Shown: one piece after another, positions 16,948 to 24,493 of the stretch | Layout: every line of letters begins with the position of its first letter | Position numbering within the stretch: position 1 is the stretch's first letter | Assembly: GCA_964448105.1 (NCBI GenBank) | Contig: CAYUVK010000066.1 | Coordinates: 1-27,581 of the forward strand | DNA length: 27,581 bases | Reading direction: 5' to 3' | Source of the DNA: CAVQBP01 sp964448105 | GTDB taxonomy: Bacteria; Bacteroidota; Ignavibacteria; Ignavibacteriales; Ignavibacteriaceae | Translations under genes and position numbers: made by a program | The notes under the pieces: generated by a model | The model's input: the letters and a program-made list of their open reading frames with translations, nothing else | Told to the model about the DNA's origin: nothing | Database searches by the model: none

Positions 16948-17703
16948 TTATGTAAAGCTTTTTCCTGTAACTAAATTATATTGTTCAACTTTCAAATCTT
17001 CAGTTGTCTGAACCTTAGCATTATAGCTTTTTTCAAGAGCCATTTTCCATAAATAGAATTGAGAAAATGTATGCTTGATTTGGTTAACCAATTCGGCAAA
17101 TTTTCCACTGGATTCATATTTATCCGCATCTTCTTTATTATCCCAGATAGTTAAAGATATAAACTCATCCTGTTCATTTATGCTTTCTATTAAATATACA
17201 TAGCGGCATCCTTTTACCGATTTTAATTCCGGGATTATAATTTCAGTATATATTTTTTTAAACTCATCCAATTTACCCTCTTGAATCTTTGCCGATACAA
17301 TTCTAACAAACATATTGGAACTTGCCATCTTAAACTTCTCACCATAATTCTTTTGGGCTTTAACCGAATATTTTTTAATAACAGGTTCTTCAGAAATCGG
17401 GGCATACTCCAATTCTACATTGTCGGATAAATGAATTTTCCATTCAGTAGATTCTGATAGGAAAGGTCTCGCTTGATCTATAAGAGCGTGGAATACACCT
17501 TCTTTTTCATAATTTTCCGCATGGATTAATTTCTCCCAAAAAGTAAGGGAAATAAATTCATTAATATGGGGTGAACTGATAAGTCCGGCAAAAAGACATC
17601 CCGGCATATTTTGTAGACTTGGCGATACGGTTTCTTCATAAAATTTTTTGAACTCATCTATGTGTTGAGTCTCAATTTTTAATAGTAGAAAACGCATGAA
17701 CAT
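16948..17703 (-). CDS. Protein with two ABM (antibiotic biosynthesis monooxygenase-like) domains
   Basis: A 251-residue protein without signal peptide. Two ferredoxin-like ABM repeats are visible. Repeat 1 (about 1-95) has IDEFKKFYEETVSPSLQNMP, GCLFAGLI and EFISLTFWE. Repeat 2 (about 130-225) has LDEFKKIYTEIIIPELKSVK, GCRYVYLIE and EFISLTIWD. The shared pattern of helix, Gly-Cys, strand and E-F-I-S-L-T-x-W shows an internal duplication. ABM proteins include cofactor-free quinol monooxygenases and heme-degrading enzymes, but many are uncharacterised. No function is assigned. The start is ATG at 17703 behind GGCGGG; a second ATG two codons later is possible. It is located between the SpoIIE-type phosphatase and the M61 peptidase. 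Confidence 0.8.
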   Translation of the reverse strand: MFMRFLLLKIETQHIDEFKKFYEETVSPSLQNMPGCLFAGLISSPHINEFISLTFWEKLIHAENYEKEGVFHALIDQARPFLSESTEWKIHLSDNVELEYAPISEEPVIKKYSVKAQKNYGEKFKMASSNMFVRIVSAKIQEGKLDEFKKIYTEIIIPELKSVKGCRYVYLIESINEQDEFISLTIWDNKEDADKYESSGKFAELVNQIKHTFSQFYLWKMALEKSYNAKVQTTEDLKVEQYNLVTGKSFT

Positions 17704-17739
17704 ATATCATCCCGCCTTTCAAAAAAAATTATATAAAAT

Positions 17740-17760
17740 ATTAGAAGTAATAATTCTAAT
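17740..17760. promoter_or_regulatory. Inverted repeat upstream of the ABM-domain gene
   Basis: ATTAGAA and TTCTAAT are perfect 7-base inverted repeats separated by 7 nt. They lie 37 nt before the start codon of the gene at 16948-17703, in the 189-nt gap after the phosphatase. The position and symmetry would suit an operator for a dimeric regulator. Chance is possible in such AT-rich sequence. Confidence 0.3.
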
Positions 17761-17892
17761 GTTATAGTTTTTTGTTTATAAAACTTTGGTTTTATACTCA
17801 GGATTAATGTGTCTTTTTATATCTCAATTTTTTTATAAGTATATCCTATTCTCTCAAAAAAAAAACAATGTAAAAAGCAAAACATTAAAAAT

Positions 17893-19203
17893 TTATTGAC
17901 TAATCTCTCTTTTGACAACAACAATTGTCATATCATCCATTTGTTCAGCACTACCTGAAAAATTTTGAATTTCTTTAATAATGATTTCTATTAAATTTTG
18001 AGGAGATTCATTCCTATTTTTTAAAATAATATCTTTTAATCTGTTTTCATTAAATTCTTCTTCATCGCTGTTCATTGCTTCGGTAATGCCGTCGGAAAAA
18101 AGTATAAGCAATTCACCCGGGAGAATTGGTATTGAAGTTTCCTCAAATGGATAAGAAGGTACAATACCGGCAACCAAACCACCTACAGATAATTTTTTTA
18201 ATTTATTATCTATTGAAAAGAGAAAAGGTTCGTTGTGGCCTGCATTGCAGTAAGTAATTTCGTGAGAGTTACTATTTAATATACCATAAAAAAGAGTAGC
18301 AAATTTATTTGGAGCAGTATTATGGAAAAGTATGTCGCTGGTAAAAGCTACACAGTCTTTACATGATCTATCAAGCTTTGCTTGTCCCCTTAAAGAAGCT
18401 TGAACATTTGCCATTAATATTGCTGCCGGAATTCCTTTGCCCGAAATATCTGCGATGCAAAAAGCTAGCCTATGTTCATCAATTTGAATAAAATCGAAAT
18501 AATCGCCTCCAACATCTTTAGCCGGATTACTTTTACCGGCAATTTGATATCCAGGAACTTTTGGTTGAACTTTGGGAAGCAGGTCAACTTGAATTTCATA
18601 AGCAAGGCGCATTTCTTCTTGCAGATGCTGAAGAGCTTGTTCTTCTCTATACAAGCGTGCATTCTCAATAATTTGTGCCGATTGCGCAGCAATGATACCC
18701 AATAACCTTTGGTCATTATTGGAAAAACCGGAATTTGTCTTTTTATTAAATACTGTAAGAAGTCCAATCATTTTCCCTTTTACATTCATAGGAACACTAA
18801 GAAGTGAATGTATTCGAAATTCTTCAGATAACACGAGTTTAAATCTTGCATCGTTTTCAAGATCATTTATAAGGAGGGGAGTTTTGTTTTTCAGCATCCA
18901 GCCTGTTAGCTGTGCATCCAAACGATAGGGAAGATAGTTGGAAACCGAATCTTGCTTCCGGATCATTGTACGGAATGGCTTATCTTGATCTTTTTCATCT
19001 AAAAGCATTACAGCGCCCTGTTCTACTTTTAAATGTTTAACACATTTACGAACAATAAGATCTATTATTTGTTCCAGTGGTTGTATTGAGGATATGGCAG
19101 TAGAAATTTCATTTAGGACAGATAATTCTTCAATTGCAGTCCGAAGACGTTTATTTTCTTCCTGCAATTTTAAAGTAGATTCGGATAGGTTTGCTGTATC
19201 CAT
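17893..19203 (-). CDS. GAF-domain SpoIIE/RsbU-type PP2C serine phosphatase
   Basis: A 436-residue cytoplasmic protein. Residues 10-30 are a short coiled coil (LKLQEENKRLRTAIEEL). About 40-185 form a GAF domain (LNEISTAISSI, LLSVPMNVKGKMIGLLTVFN). A linker helix of the phosphatase-coupled type (LQEEMRLAYEIQVDLLP) precedes the SpoIIE-type PP2C domain (about 215-433), which has metal-binding aspartates in VGGDYFDF (Asp-234 and Asp-237), IADISGKGIPAAILMA, YCNAGHNEPF, FSDGITEA and MDDMTIVVV. Such enzymes dephosphorylate STAS antagonist proteins, so the protein at 14538-14879 is a likely substrate, with the GAF domain sensing a small molecule. The start is ATG at 19203 behind AAGGA. It is the first gene of the long minus-strand run. 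Confidence 0.93.
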   Translation of the reverse strand: MDTANLSESTLKLQEENKRLRTAIEELSVLNEISTAISSIQPLEQIIDLIVRKCVKHLKVEQGAVMLLDEKDQDKPFRTMIRKQDSVSNYLPYRLDAQLTGWMLKNKTPLLINDLENDARFKLVLSEEFRIHSLLSVPMNVKGKMIGLLTVFNKKTNSGFSNNDQRLLGIIAAQSAQIIENARLYREEQALQHLQEEMRLAYEIQVDLLPKVQPKVPGYQIAGKSNPAKDVGGDYFDFIQIDEHRLAFCIADISGKGIPAAILMANVQASLRGQAKLDRSCKDCVAFTSDILFHNTAPNKFATLFYGILNSNSHEITYCNAGHNEPFLFSIDNKLKKLSVGGLVAGIVPSYPFEETSIPILPGELLILFSDGITEAMNSDEEEFNENRLKDIILKNRNESPQNLIEIIIKEIQNFSGSAEQMDDMTIVVVKREISQ

Positions 19204-19475
19204 TATTTTTCCTTAAGTAGAAAAAAATGAGTCTGAGAAAGTAGTAGCAACTAAGATAATCAATTATTAGATAAAATAAAGTGCTGAATCATTTTAAAAA
19301 TATTTAAGCTCCGAAAACCCGTAAAAAATAAAATATAGATTATTATTAAATGGAGAAAACCGCTTTTTAAGGCTATCTATTACCTATCCTTAAAAGTAAG
19401 TAAAATCATTTAAGATTAATTAAGTAAATTATAAGTGTGCCTATTAATATTTTTTCTAAAAAGCGAGGGTTAAAA
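19204..19475. promoter_or_regulatory. Divergent intergenic region
   Basis: These 272 nt separate the minus-strand phosphatase gene from the plus-strand VOC gene, so promoters for both directions must lie here or be read through. The sequence is strongly AT-rich. I see ribosome binding sites at both edges (AAGGA for the phosphatase, GAGGG at 19465-19469 for the VOC gene), but no promoter boxes I would defend. Confidence 0.5.
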
Positions 19476-19859
19476 ATGACATTTGAACATTTTGCATTAA
19501 ATGTGGCTAAACCTGTTGAAATGGGACAATGGTATGTTGAAAATTGTGAAATGAAAATAGTAAGATCGATGGATAATTATCCCTATACAAGATTTTTAAC
19601 AGACAAAGCCGGTAAAGTTATGCTTGAAATTTACTCAAATAAAACTGCAAGGATTCCCGAATATGGAAAGCAGAATCCTCTTGAATTTCATTTTGCATTA
19701 ACAGTTGATGATCCTTTAAAAGTGAAAGATAAATTAATTTCTGCAGGCGCAACATTTGAAGAAGAAATAAAAATGGATGATGGTTCACATCTTATTATGC
19801 TGCGGGATCCTTTTGGCGTACCTCTTCAACTTTGTAAAAGAGGAAAATCGATGATTTGA
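19476..19859 (+). CDS. VOC (glyoxalase/bleomycin resistance-like) family protein
   Basis: A 127-residue protein. The start at ATG 19476 is chosen because GAGGG lies 6 nt upstream and the VOC fold begins at once (MTFEHFALNVAKPVEMGQWY). A GTG at 19437 in frame has no RBS. Two beta-alpha-beta-beta-beta halves are visible: residues 1-55 with FLTDKAGKVMLEIYSN, and 65-125 with LEFHFALTVDDPLKVKDKLI, DGSHLIMLRDPFGVPLQLCKR. His-5, Glu-50 and the region around residues 68 and 119 would be the usual metal-ligand positions, but the set is not clear enough to predict an enzyme. Glyoxalase, dioxygenase and antibiotic-binding members share this fold. It is a single gene followed by a 193-nt gap. Confidence 0.85.
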   Translation: MTFEHFALNVAKPVEMGQWYVENCEMKIVRSMDNYPYTRFLTDKAGKVMLEIYSNKTARIPEYGKQNPLEFHFALTVDDPLKVKDKLISAGATFEEEIKMDDGSHLIMLRDPFGVPLQLCKRGKSMI

Positions 19860-19906
19860 TCTAAATGATTCCTATTATAACCAGTATAAATGCATTATCC
19901 AGATGG

Positions 19907-19987
19907 TGTATGATTTTGAACTTACTCTTGAACTTGAACTTTGTTTGACGGCTACACAGCGCTGTGCTTGCATGAATGTATGATTTT
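19907..19987. repeat. 11-bp direct repeats around a GC-richer stretch with a 12-bp palindrome
   Basis: TGTATGATTTT occurs at 19907-19917 and again at 19977-19987. The 59 nt between contain CTTGAA/CTTGAAC short repeats and the perfect palindrome CACAGC/GCTGTG at 19955-19966. Local G+C is higher than in the neighbouring intergenic DNA. The layout resembles a small insertion flanked by a target duplication. No coding potential is supported. Confidence 0.4.
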
Positions 19988-20052
19988 AAAAAATAGATTA
20001 CTTTTTTCTAAAAATTTTTGTTTTCAGATTTTTATAAAAATTGGGAGTAACT

Positions 20053-20511
20053 ATGAACAACAAATATATCAGGTTTTATTGTGGAATTACATTATTATGG
20101 TTTTTTACAATGAATATTTCTGCACAAATCGCAGCTAATGATCATCCGGCAGGTGATACTGTTAAATATACTATTGATAATTGTGTTAATATATTTTCAT
20201 TGGATAAAACAATAAAGACTAATGCAGGATATCAATACTGGTTTGTGGATAAAAACTTTCTTGACGGCAGAACTATTAAGTTGAGCTCAGTTAAACCTCA
20301 TGAGGCTACCCACGCTCCTCATTCTCATCCTGAAGATGAATTCTTTTTTGTTCTCGAAGGTAAAGCAGAATTTTATCTTAATGGGCATACAAAAATCGTC
20401 GGTCCAATGACAAGCCTATACTGTCCATCGTATGTTGAACATGGAATTAGGAATGCCGGGGATACTGAATTAAAATATCTTGTTATTAAAAAATATTTTA
20501 TGAATAAATAG
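20053..20511 (+). CDS. Exported cupin-domain protein
   Basis: A 152-residue protein. ATG at 20053 is chosen because GGGAG lies 5 nt upstream; a TTG at 20041 in frame is less likely. The N terminus is a signal peptide (FYCGITLLWFFTMNISAQ). The mature part holds one cupin barrel with motif 1 HAPHSHPEDEFFFVLEGKAE (metal ligands His, His, Glu) and motif 2 around PMTSLYCPSYVEHGIRNAG (His). All four usual ligands seem present, so a metal-binding function is likely, either as an enzyme or a ligand-binding protein. An extracytoplasmic single-domain cupin of this kind has no obvious substrate. Only 51 nt separate it from the following esterase-like gene, so they may be co-transcribed. Confidence 0.85.
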   Translation: MNNKYIRFYCGITLLWFFTMNISAQIAANDHPAGDTVKYTIDNCVNIFSLDKTIKTNAGYQYWFVDKNFLDGRTIKLSSVKPHEATHAPHSHPEDEFFFVLEGKAEFYLNGHTKIVGPMTSLYCPSYVEHGIRNAGDTELKYLVIKKYFMNK

Positions 20512-20562
20512 ACTTCTGAAAAATATTTTTTTCATTTCTATTAAAAAATATTATGATTTAAT

Positions 20563-21375
20563 ATGAAAAATAGAATATTTCATTTCTTCATTTTACTTGT
20601 CTTAGTTATATCTCCCATATATTCACAAAACAAGGTGATTAAAATTTGGCCAGAACTAGCGCCAGGCACCGAAAATAGAACCGATAACGAAAAAACTGAA
20701 AATGGAAATGTAACTAATGTATATCAGCCCAGCCTAACTATATTCTTATCGGAAAAAGTAAACACGAATAAACCGGCTGTAATTGTAATGCCCAGAGGCG
20801 GATATAAGCAGGTTGTTATGAGAAAGGAAGGTTATGTTATTGCGGATTGGCTCAATAAAAATGGAATAGCTGCTTTTGTTTTAAAATATAGATTGAATCC
20901 GGAAGAAGCTCTGCAGGATGCCCAACGGGCAATGAGCTTACTTCGTACAAATGCAGATGAGTATAATATAAATCCTAATAATATTGGAGTCATCGGATTT
21001 TCAGCAGGCGGACATTTAGCTGCGAACCTTTCAACACATTATGAAAAAGATAAAATTTCCGATCATATCGATTCCGTAAATTGTAAACCAGATTTTATGA
21101 TATCGGTATATGGAGCCGTAGGACCATTCGTTAACGATGTAAATAAAGATACACCGCCGGCTTTTTTAGTGCATGCAAGTGATGATCCGAAGGTCCCGGT
21201 TACTCAAAGCATTGATTATTACATGGCTCTCCACAATAACGAGGTTCCGACAGAATTACATGTTTATGAAAAAGGGGGGCATGGATTTGCTTTGAGAGAT
21301 GTAGATAAGCCGGTCATAAGCTGGGCAGTCAGGTGCATTGACTGGATGAAAGTTCAAGGTATTTTAACTCAATAA
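20563..21375 (+). CDS. Exported alpha/beta hydrolase, acetyl-esterase / BD-FAE-like
   Basis: A 270-residue protein with a signal peptide (FFILLVLVISPIYSQ). The family pattern is that of small carbohydrate esterases: IKIWPELAPGTENRTDNEK, PSLTIFLSEK, AVIVMPRGGYKQVVMRKEGY, WLNKNGIAAFVLKYRL, DAQRAMSLLRTNADEYNINP, nucleophile Ser-147 in GFSAGGHLA, an Asp (207 or 208) in HASDDPKVP, and His-240 in KGGHGFALR. Such enzymes often remove acetyl or feruloyl groups from plant polysaccharides; the substrate here is unknown. No Shine-Dalgarno sequence is visible before ATG 20563. The next gene begins 9 nt after the stop, so the two are probably co-transcribed. Confidence 0.88.
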   Translation: MKNRIFHFFILLVLVISPIYSQNKVIKIWPELAPGTENRTDNEKTENGNVTNVYQPSLTIFLSEKVNTNKPAVIVMPRGGYKQVVMRKEGYVIADWLNKNGIAAFVLKYRLNPEEALQDAQRAMSLLRTNADEYNINPNNIGVIGFSAGGHLAANLSTHYEKDKISDHIDSVNCKPDFMISVYGAVGPFVNDVNKDTPPAFLVHASDDPKVPVTQSIDYYMALHNNEVPTELHVYEKGGHGFALRDVDKPVISWAVRCIDWMKVQGILTQ

Positions 21376-21384
21376 TATTTCAAA

Positions 21385-22122
21385 ATGTTTTACGAACGGG
21401 ATTATTTTATTCATTATTACGATTCTGATTTGAAGAAAAGAGCTTCAATATCAAGTCTTCTTAAATATTTTGAGGATATTGCAATTCTGCATAGTGAACA
21501 TGTTAAGCTGGGTATTGATTATTATTCGGAACATCATGTAGGCTGGGTACTTTATAAATGGGACATAAAAATTAGAAGATTTCCTGAGTTTAAAGAAACT
21601 ATTCATGTAAGAACAGAGCCGTTATATTTAAAAGGTTTTCAGGCATACAGGTATTTTGATATCCTGGACTTAAAAGGTAATGAGATTGTTACTGCAAATT
21701 CTATGTGGCTTTTCCTAAATACCGATACAAAAAAGCCGACAAAAATAACCGAAGATATGTTTAAAGGATATTGGATAGACAAAAATCAGATGAGGGAATT
21801 AGAATTCAATGAAATAAATAGTCTAAAAAAAATTGATGCAAAAAAAGAATTTGATGTCAGGTATATCGACATAGACACAAATCACCATGTTAATAATATT
21901 AAATATGTTGAATGGGCTTTGGAAATGGTTCCTGTAAATATTATCGAGAATTATACAATGAATCGGTTAAAAGTTAACTATAAAAAGGAAGCGGTGTACG
22001 GTAAAAACATAACATCTTTAATTGACATTGAAAAAGTCGTCGAAAAAAACATTAAATGTATTCATCAGATTTCTTCGGAAGATACTTTACTTTGTATGCT
22101 GGAAACTGATTGGAAAGAGTGA
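21385..22122 (+). CDS. Acyl-ACP thioesterase (FatA/FatB-like)
   Basis: A 245-residue protein, the usual length of bacterial acyl-ACP thioesterases. It has two hot-dog halves. The N-terminal half has FYERDYFIHYYDSDLKKRAS, the buried helix ISSLLKYFEDIAILHSEH and GWVLYKWDIKIRRFPEF. The C-terminal half has the catalytic block DIDTNHHVNNIKYVEWALE, with Asp-164, Asn-166 and His-168 matching the Asp/Asn/His set of plant Fat enzymes. The reaction is hydrolysis of acyl-ACP to free fatty acid, in the cytoplasm. It starts at ATG 21385, 9 nt after the hydrolase stop. The link between a secreted esterase and a fatty-acid-releasing enzyme is not explained by the sequence. Confidence 0.92.
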   Translation: MFYERDYFIHYYDSDLKKRASISSLLKYFEDIAILHSEHVKLGIDYYSEHHVGWVLYKWDIKIRRFPEFKETIHVRTEPLYLKGFQAYRYFDILDLKGNEIVTANSMWLFLNTDTKKPTKITEDMFKGYWIDKNQMRELEFNEINSLKKIDAKKEFDVRYIDIDTNHHVNNIKYVEWALEMVPVNIIENYTMNRLKVNYKKEAVYGKNITSLIDIEKVVEKNIKCIHQISSEDTLLCMLETDWKE

Positions 22123-22197
22123 AATTATAATATTGATATTATTCTTTTATCTTTTTACATAACAAAAATCATCTATTGCTGTTCTTAACTTTGTACG

Positions 22198-22217
22198 ATT
22201 ATCAGGTGCCTGATAAT
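22198..22217. terminator. Perfect hairpin with T-rich tail after the thioesterase gene
   Basis: ATTATCAGG and CCTGATAAT pair perfectly around TG. A biologically realistic fold is a 7-bp stem with a GGTGCC loop. A T-rich run (TTCTTTTTTCTT) follows on the plus strand from 22218. This fits a Rho-independent terminator 76 nt past the thioesterase stop. The stem is AT-rich and short, and the symmetry would also suit a binding site for a dimeric regulator upstream of the ABC genes. Confidence 0.45.
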
Positions 22218-22300
22218 TTCTTTTTTCTTAAATGCCGAAATATTAAGTTTCAGCTTTTCTTTAAGACTTCTTTCATAAAAAATTAAAATGCTTTAGAAAA

Positions 22301-23245
22301 ATGCAGCAATTTAGAGATAACGACTCTGTTATCGAAGTAGATGATGTTTACAAATCATTTAAAACTGTTGAAGCAGTAAAAGGAATTAGTTTAAGAATTC
22401 ACAAGGGACAATTTGTTGCATTGTTGGGACCTAATGGTGCCGGCAAAACAACTCTTGTCGAAATGATTGAAGGGATTCAAAAACCGGATAAAGGGGAGAT
22501 TAATATTTTGGGTAAACATTGGAAAGGGAATGAAGACGAACTTCATAATGCTATTGGTCTTTCGTTGCAAGAAACCAGGTTTATTGACAAGTTAACCGTT
22601 GAAGAAACCTTAAAACTTTTTTCAAGCTTTTATCAGCTTAATAAAAACAGGATTAATGAAATTATCAATATTATTGGTCTGGAAGAGAAAAGAAAATCCT
22701 ATACTGTAAACTTATCAGGGGGGCAAAGACAAAAAATTGCTCTCGGTATTGCATTGTTAAATAATCCTAAAATTTTACTTCTTGATGAACCGACAACCGG
22801 ATTAGATCCAAATGCACGAAGAGAAATTTGGGCAATACTTATGCAGCTGAAAGAAAAATCCCAAACTTCATTAATTCTAACAACTCATTATATGGAAGAA
22901 GCCGAACAGTTGTGTGATTATATTATTATTATGGATTACGGGAAAATTCTTCGTGAGGGAACATTAAATGAACTTCTTAAAGAGAATGTAGAAGAACACT
23001 ATATAGAATTTTCTCTGGATAAAATACTTTTTCATGATGAACTTTTCAAAAATTCCGGTTTTAATATTGAATGGGGTCGAGCAAATAATAAAGGACTTCT
23101 TATTTTAAAAGATATAGAATCTGATCTTCCGGAATTTCTTAATTTTATAAAAACGAATAATCTTCAGCTTAGAAATTTTGAAAGCAGAAGAAAAACGTTA
23201 GATGATCTTTTTATTAATCTTGCAGGCAGACACCTTAATGAATAA
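22301..23245 (+). CDS. ABC transporter ATP-binding protein (ABC-2 exporter type)
   Basis: A 314-residue ATPase that energises an exporter with the downstream permease. Motifs: Walker A GPNGAGKTT (43-51), Q-loop near LSLQETRF, signature LSGGQRQ, Walker B ILLLDEPTTGLDP, and H-loop TTHYMEEAEQLCDYI. The sequence belongs to the DrrA/CcmA-like group that partners ABC-2 permeases for drugs, lipids or polysaccharides; the substrate is unknown. The C-terminal extension of about 80 residues is typical of this group. The start is ATG 22301 without a clear RBS; no better in-frame start is visible. Its stop overlaps the permease start by 8 nt, which indicates translational coupling. Confidence 0.95.
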   Translation: MQQFRDNDSVIEVDDVYKSFKTVEAVKGISLRIHKGQFVALLGPNGAGKTTLVEMIEGIQKPDKGEINILGKHWKGNEDELHNAIGLSLQETRFIDKLTVEETLKLFSSFYQLNKNRINEIINIIGLEEKRKSYTVNLSGGQRQKIALGIALLNNPKILLLDEPTTGLDPNARREIWAILMQLKEKSQTSLILTTHYMEEAEQLCDYIIIMDYGKILREGTLNELLKENVEEHYIEFSLDKILFHDELFKNSGFNIEWGRANNKGLLILKDIESDLPEFLNFIKTNNLQLRNFESRRKTLDDLFINLAGRHLNE

Positions 23246-24368
23246 ATCATTTAAGACCGAACAGCTATTTGCATTGATAATTTCACATGCCAAAGAGTTA
23301 ATGAGGGAACCATCCGTACTTTTTTGGGGCATTGTCTTCCCGATACTTATGGCATTAGGTCTCGGTATAGCTTTCACTCAAAAAGCCGAGATGACTGAAC
23401 GAATTGGAATAATTGAAACTAAAAATGATTTATCTGATAGCGTTTATTCAATTGAAGCATTCCTTGATAAACATGCAGAAAAAATTCATCATGCTAATAG
23501 TCCGGATGAATACAAACTTATTGTAAAAAATAAGAAACTTGGTAACACAGTCTATATTTTTCAGAAAATGAACTGGAAAGAAGCTACAATTCTTCTTAAA
23601 AAGGGGGAAATTAACCTGGTTCTTGAAGATAAAAATGGAGAGATAGAGTACAATTTTGATCCTGCCGGTCCCGATGCTCAGCTTAATTATCTGAAGCTTT
23701 CAAAAATTTTAGGGAGCAGTAAGCCGGTAATAGAAAATAGTGAGAATATTGAACCTTTAACTTTAAAAGGAACACGGTATATTGATTTTTTTATTCCCGG
23801 CTTAATGGCGCTGGGGATACTTATGTCATCTATCTGGGGGCTTGGCTACACACTTATTGAAAAAAGATCAAAAAAATTGTTAAGAAGGATGATCGCTACC
23901 CCGATGAAGAAATCTTATTTCCTTATTTCTTTTATGTCTGTTAGAACAGTTATGAATTTTTTTGAATCTTTGCTTCTTTTTGTTTTTTCCAATTTAGTAT
24001 TTGGTATTACCATCCAGGGGAGCATTGTTGCTTTATTGCTGATCTTCATAGCAGGTAATGTAAACTTTGCCGGTCTTGCAACGCTAATCTCAGCAAGAAC
24101 AGCTAACCCTGAAGTTGGAAATGGAATTATAAGTGCAGTAACAACTCCTATGTTTGTCCTTTCAGGTATTTTTTTCAGCTACCAGCATTTTCCCGATTGG
24201 GCAATCCCTATTATAAAAATTATACCGCTTACAATGCTGGCTGACTCTGTTAGAAGTATCTTTATTGAGGGAGCAGGTTTCAGTGAAATTGTTTTACCTT
24301 TTTTCATTTTGTTTGCAATGGGAATATTATTCTTCTCAATTGGTCTGAAAATGTTTAAATGGTATTAA
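23238..24368 (+). CDS. ABC-2 type transporter permease
   Basis: A 376-residue membrane protein starting at ATG 23238, inside the last codons of the ATPase gene (8-nt overlap). An earlier in-frame ATG at 23202 is less likely because it lies deeper in the ATPase gene. The topology is typical of ABC-2 exporters. One membrane segment near residues 22-44 (LFWGIVFPILMALGLGIAF) is followed by a large soluble domain of about 130 residues. Five further hydrophobic segments come after it (FFIPGLMALGILMSSIWGLG, LLLFVFSNLVFGI, LLLIFIAGNVNFAGLATLI, VTTPMFVLSGIFFSY, LPFFILFAMGILFFSIGLKMF). Together with the ATPase it should form a homodimeric-permease exporter. Substrate unknown. Confidence 0.93.
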   Translation: MNKSFKTEQLFALIISHAKELMREPSVLFWGIVFPILMALGLGIAFTQKAEMTERIGIIETKNDLSDSVYSIEAFLDKHAEKIHHANSPDEYKLIVKNKKLGNTVYIFQKMNWKEATILLKKGEINLVLEDKNGEIEYNFDPAGPDAQLNYLKLSKILGSSKPVIENSENIEPLTLKGTRYIDFFIPGLMALGILMSSIWGLGYTLIEKRSKKLLRRMIATPMKKSYFLISFMSVRTVMNFFESLLLFVFSNLVFGITIQGSIVALLLIFIAGNVNFAGLATLISARTANPEVGNGIISAVTTPMFVLSGIFFSYQHFPDWAIPIIKIIPLTMLADSVRSIFIEGAGFSEIVLPFFILFAMGILFFSIGLKMFKWY

Positions 24369-24428
24369 TACAGCACGTGGTTTGTTGTTTGTAGTATTTA
24401 GTTTATAGTTGGTTGCTAAAAATATAAG

Positions 24429-24460
24429 AAGCAGATCCTGAAGGATTCCGGGATCTGCTT
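24429..24460. terminator. Bidirectional hairpin terminator between convergent genes
   Basis: AAGCAGATCC (24429-24438) and GGATCTGCTT (24451-24460) form a perfect 10-bp stem with a 12-nt loop, followed by ATAAAGGATTTTTAT. It lies between the ABC permease (ending 24368) and the convergent M13 peptidase (ending 24494), 33 nt past the peptidase stop. It is the most convincing terminator of the window and can serve both directions. Confidence 0.8.
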
Positions 24461-24493
24461 ATAAAGGATTTTTATAAAATCTTCAAGAATTTA

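Noticed and set aside
18465..18767. Second minus-strand frame of 100 codons inside the phosphatase gene
   Set aside because: It overlaps the conserved SpoIIE domain out of frame and has no independent signals.
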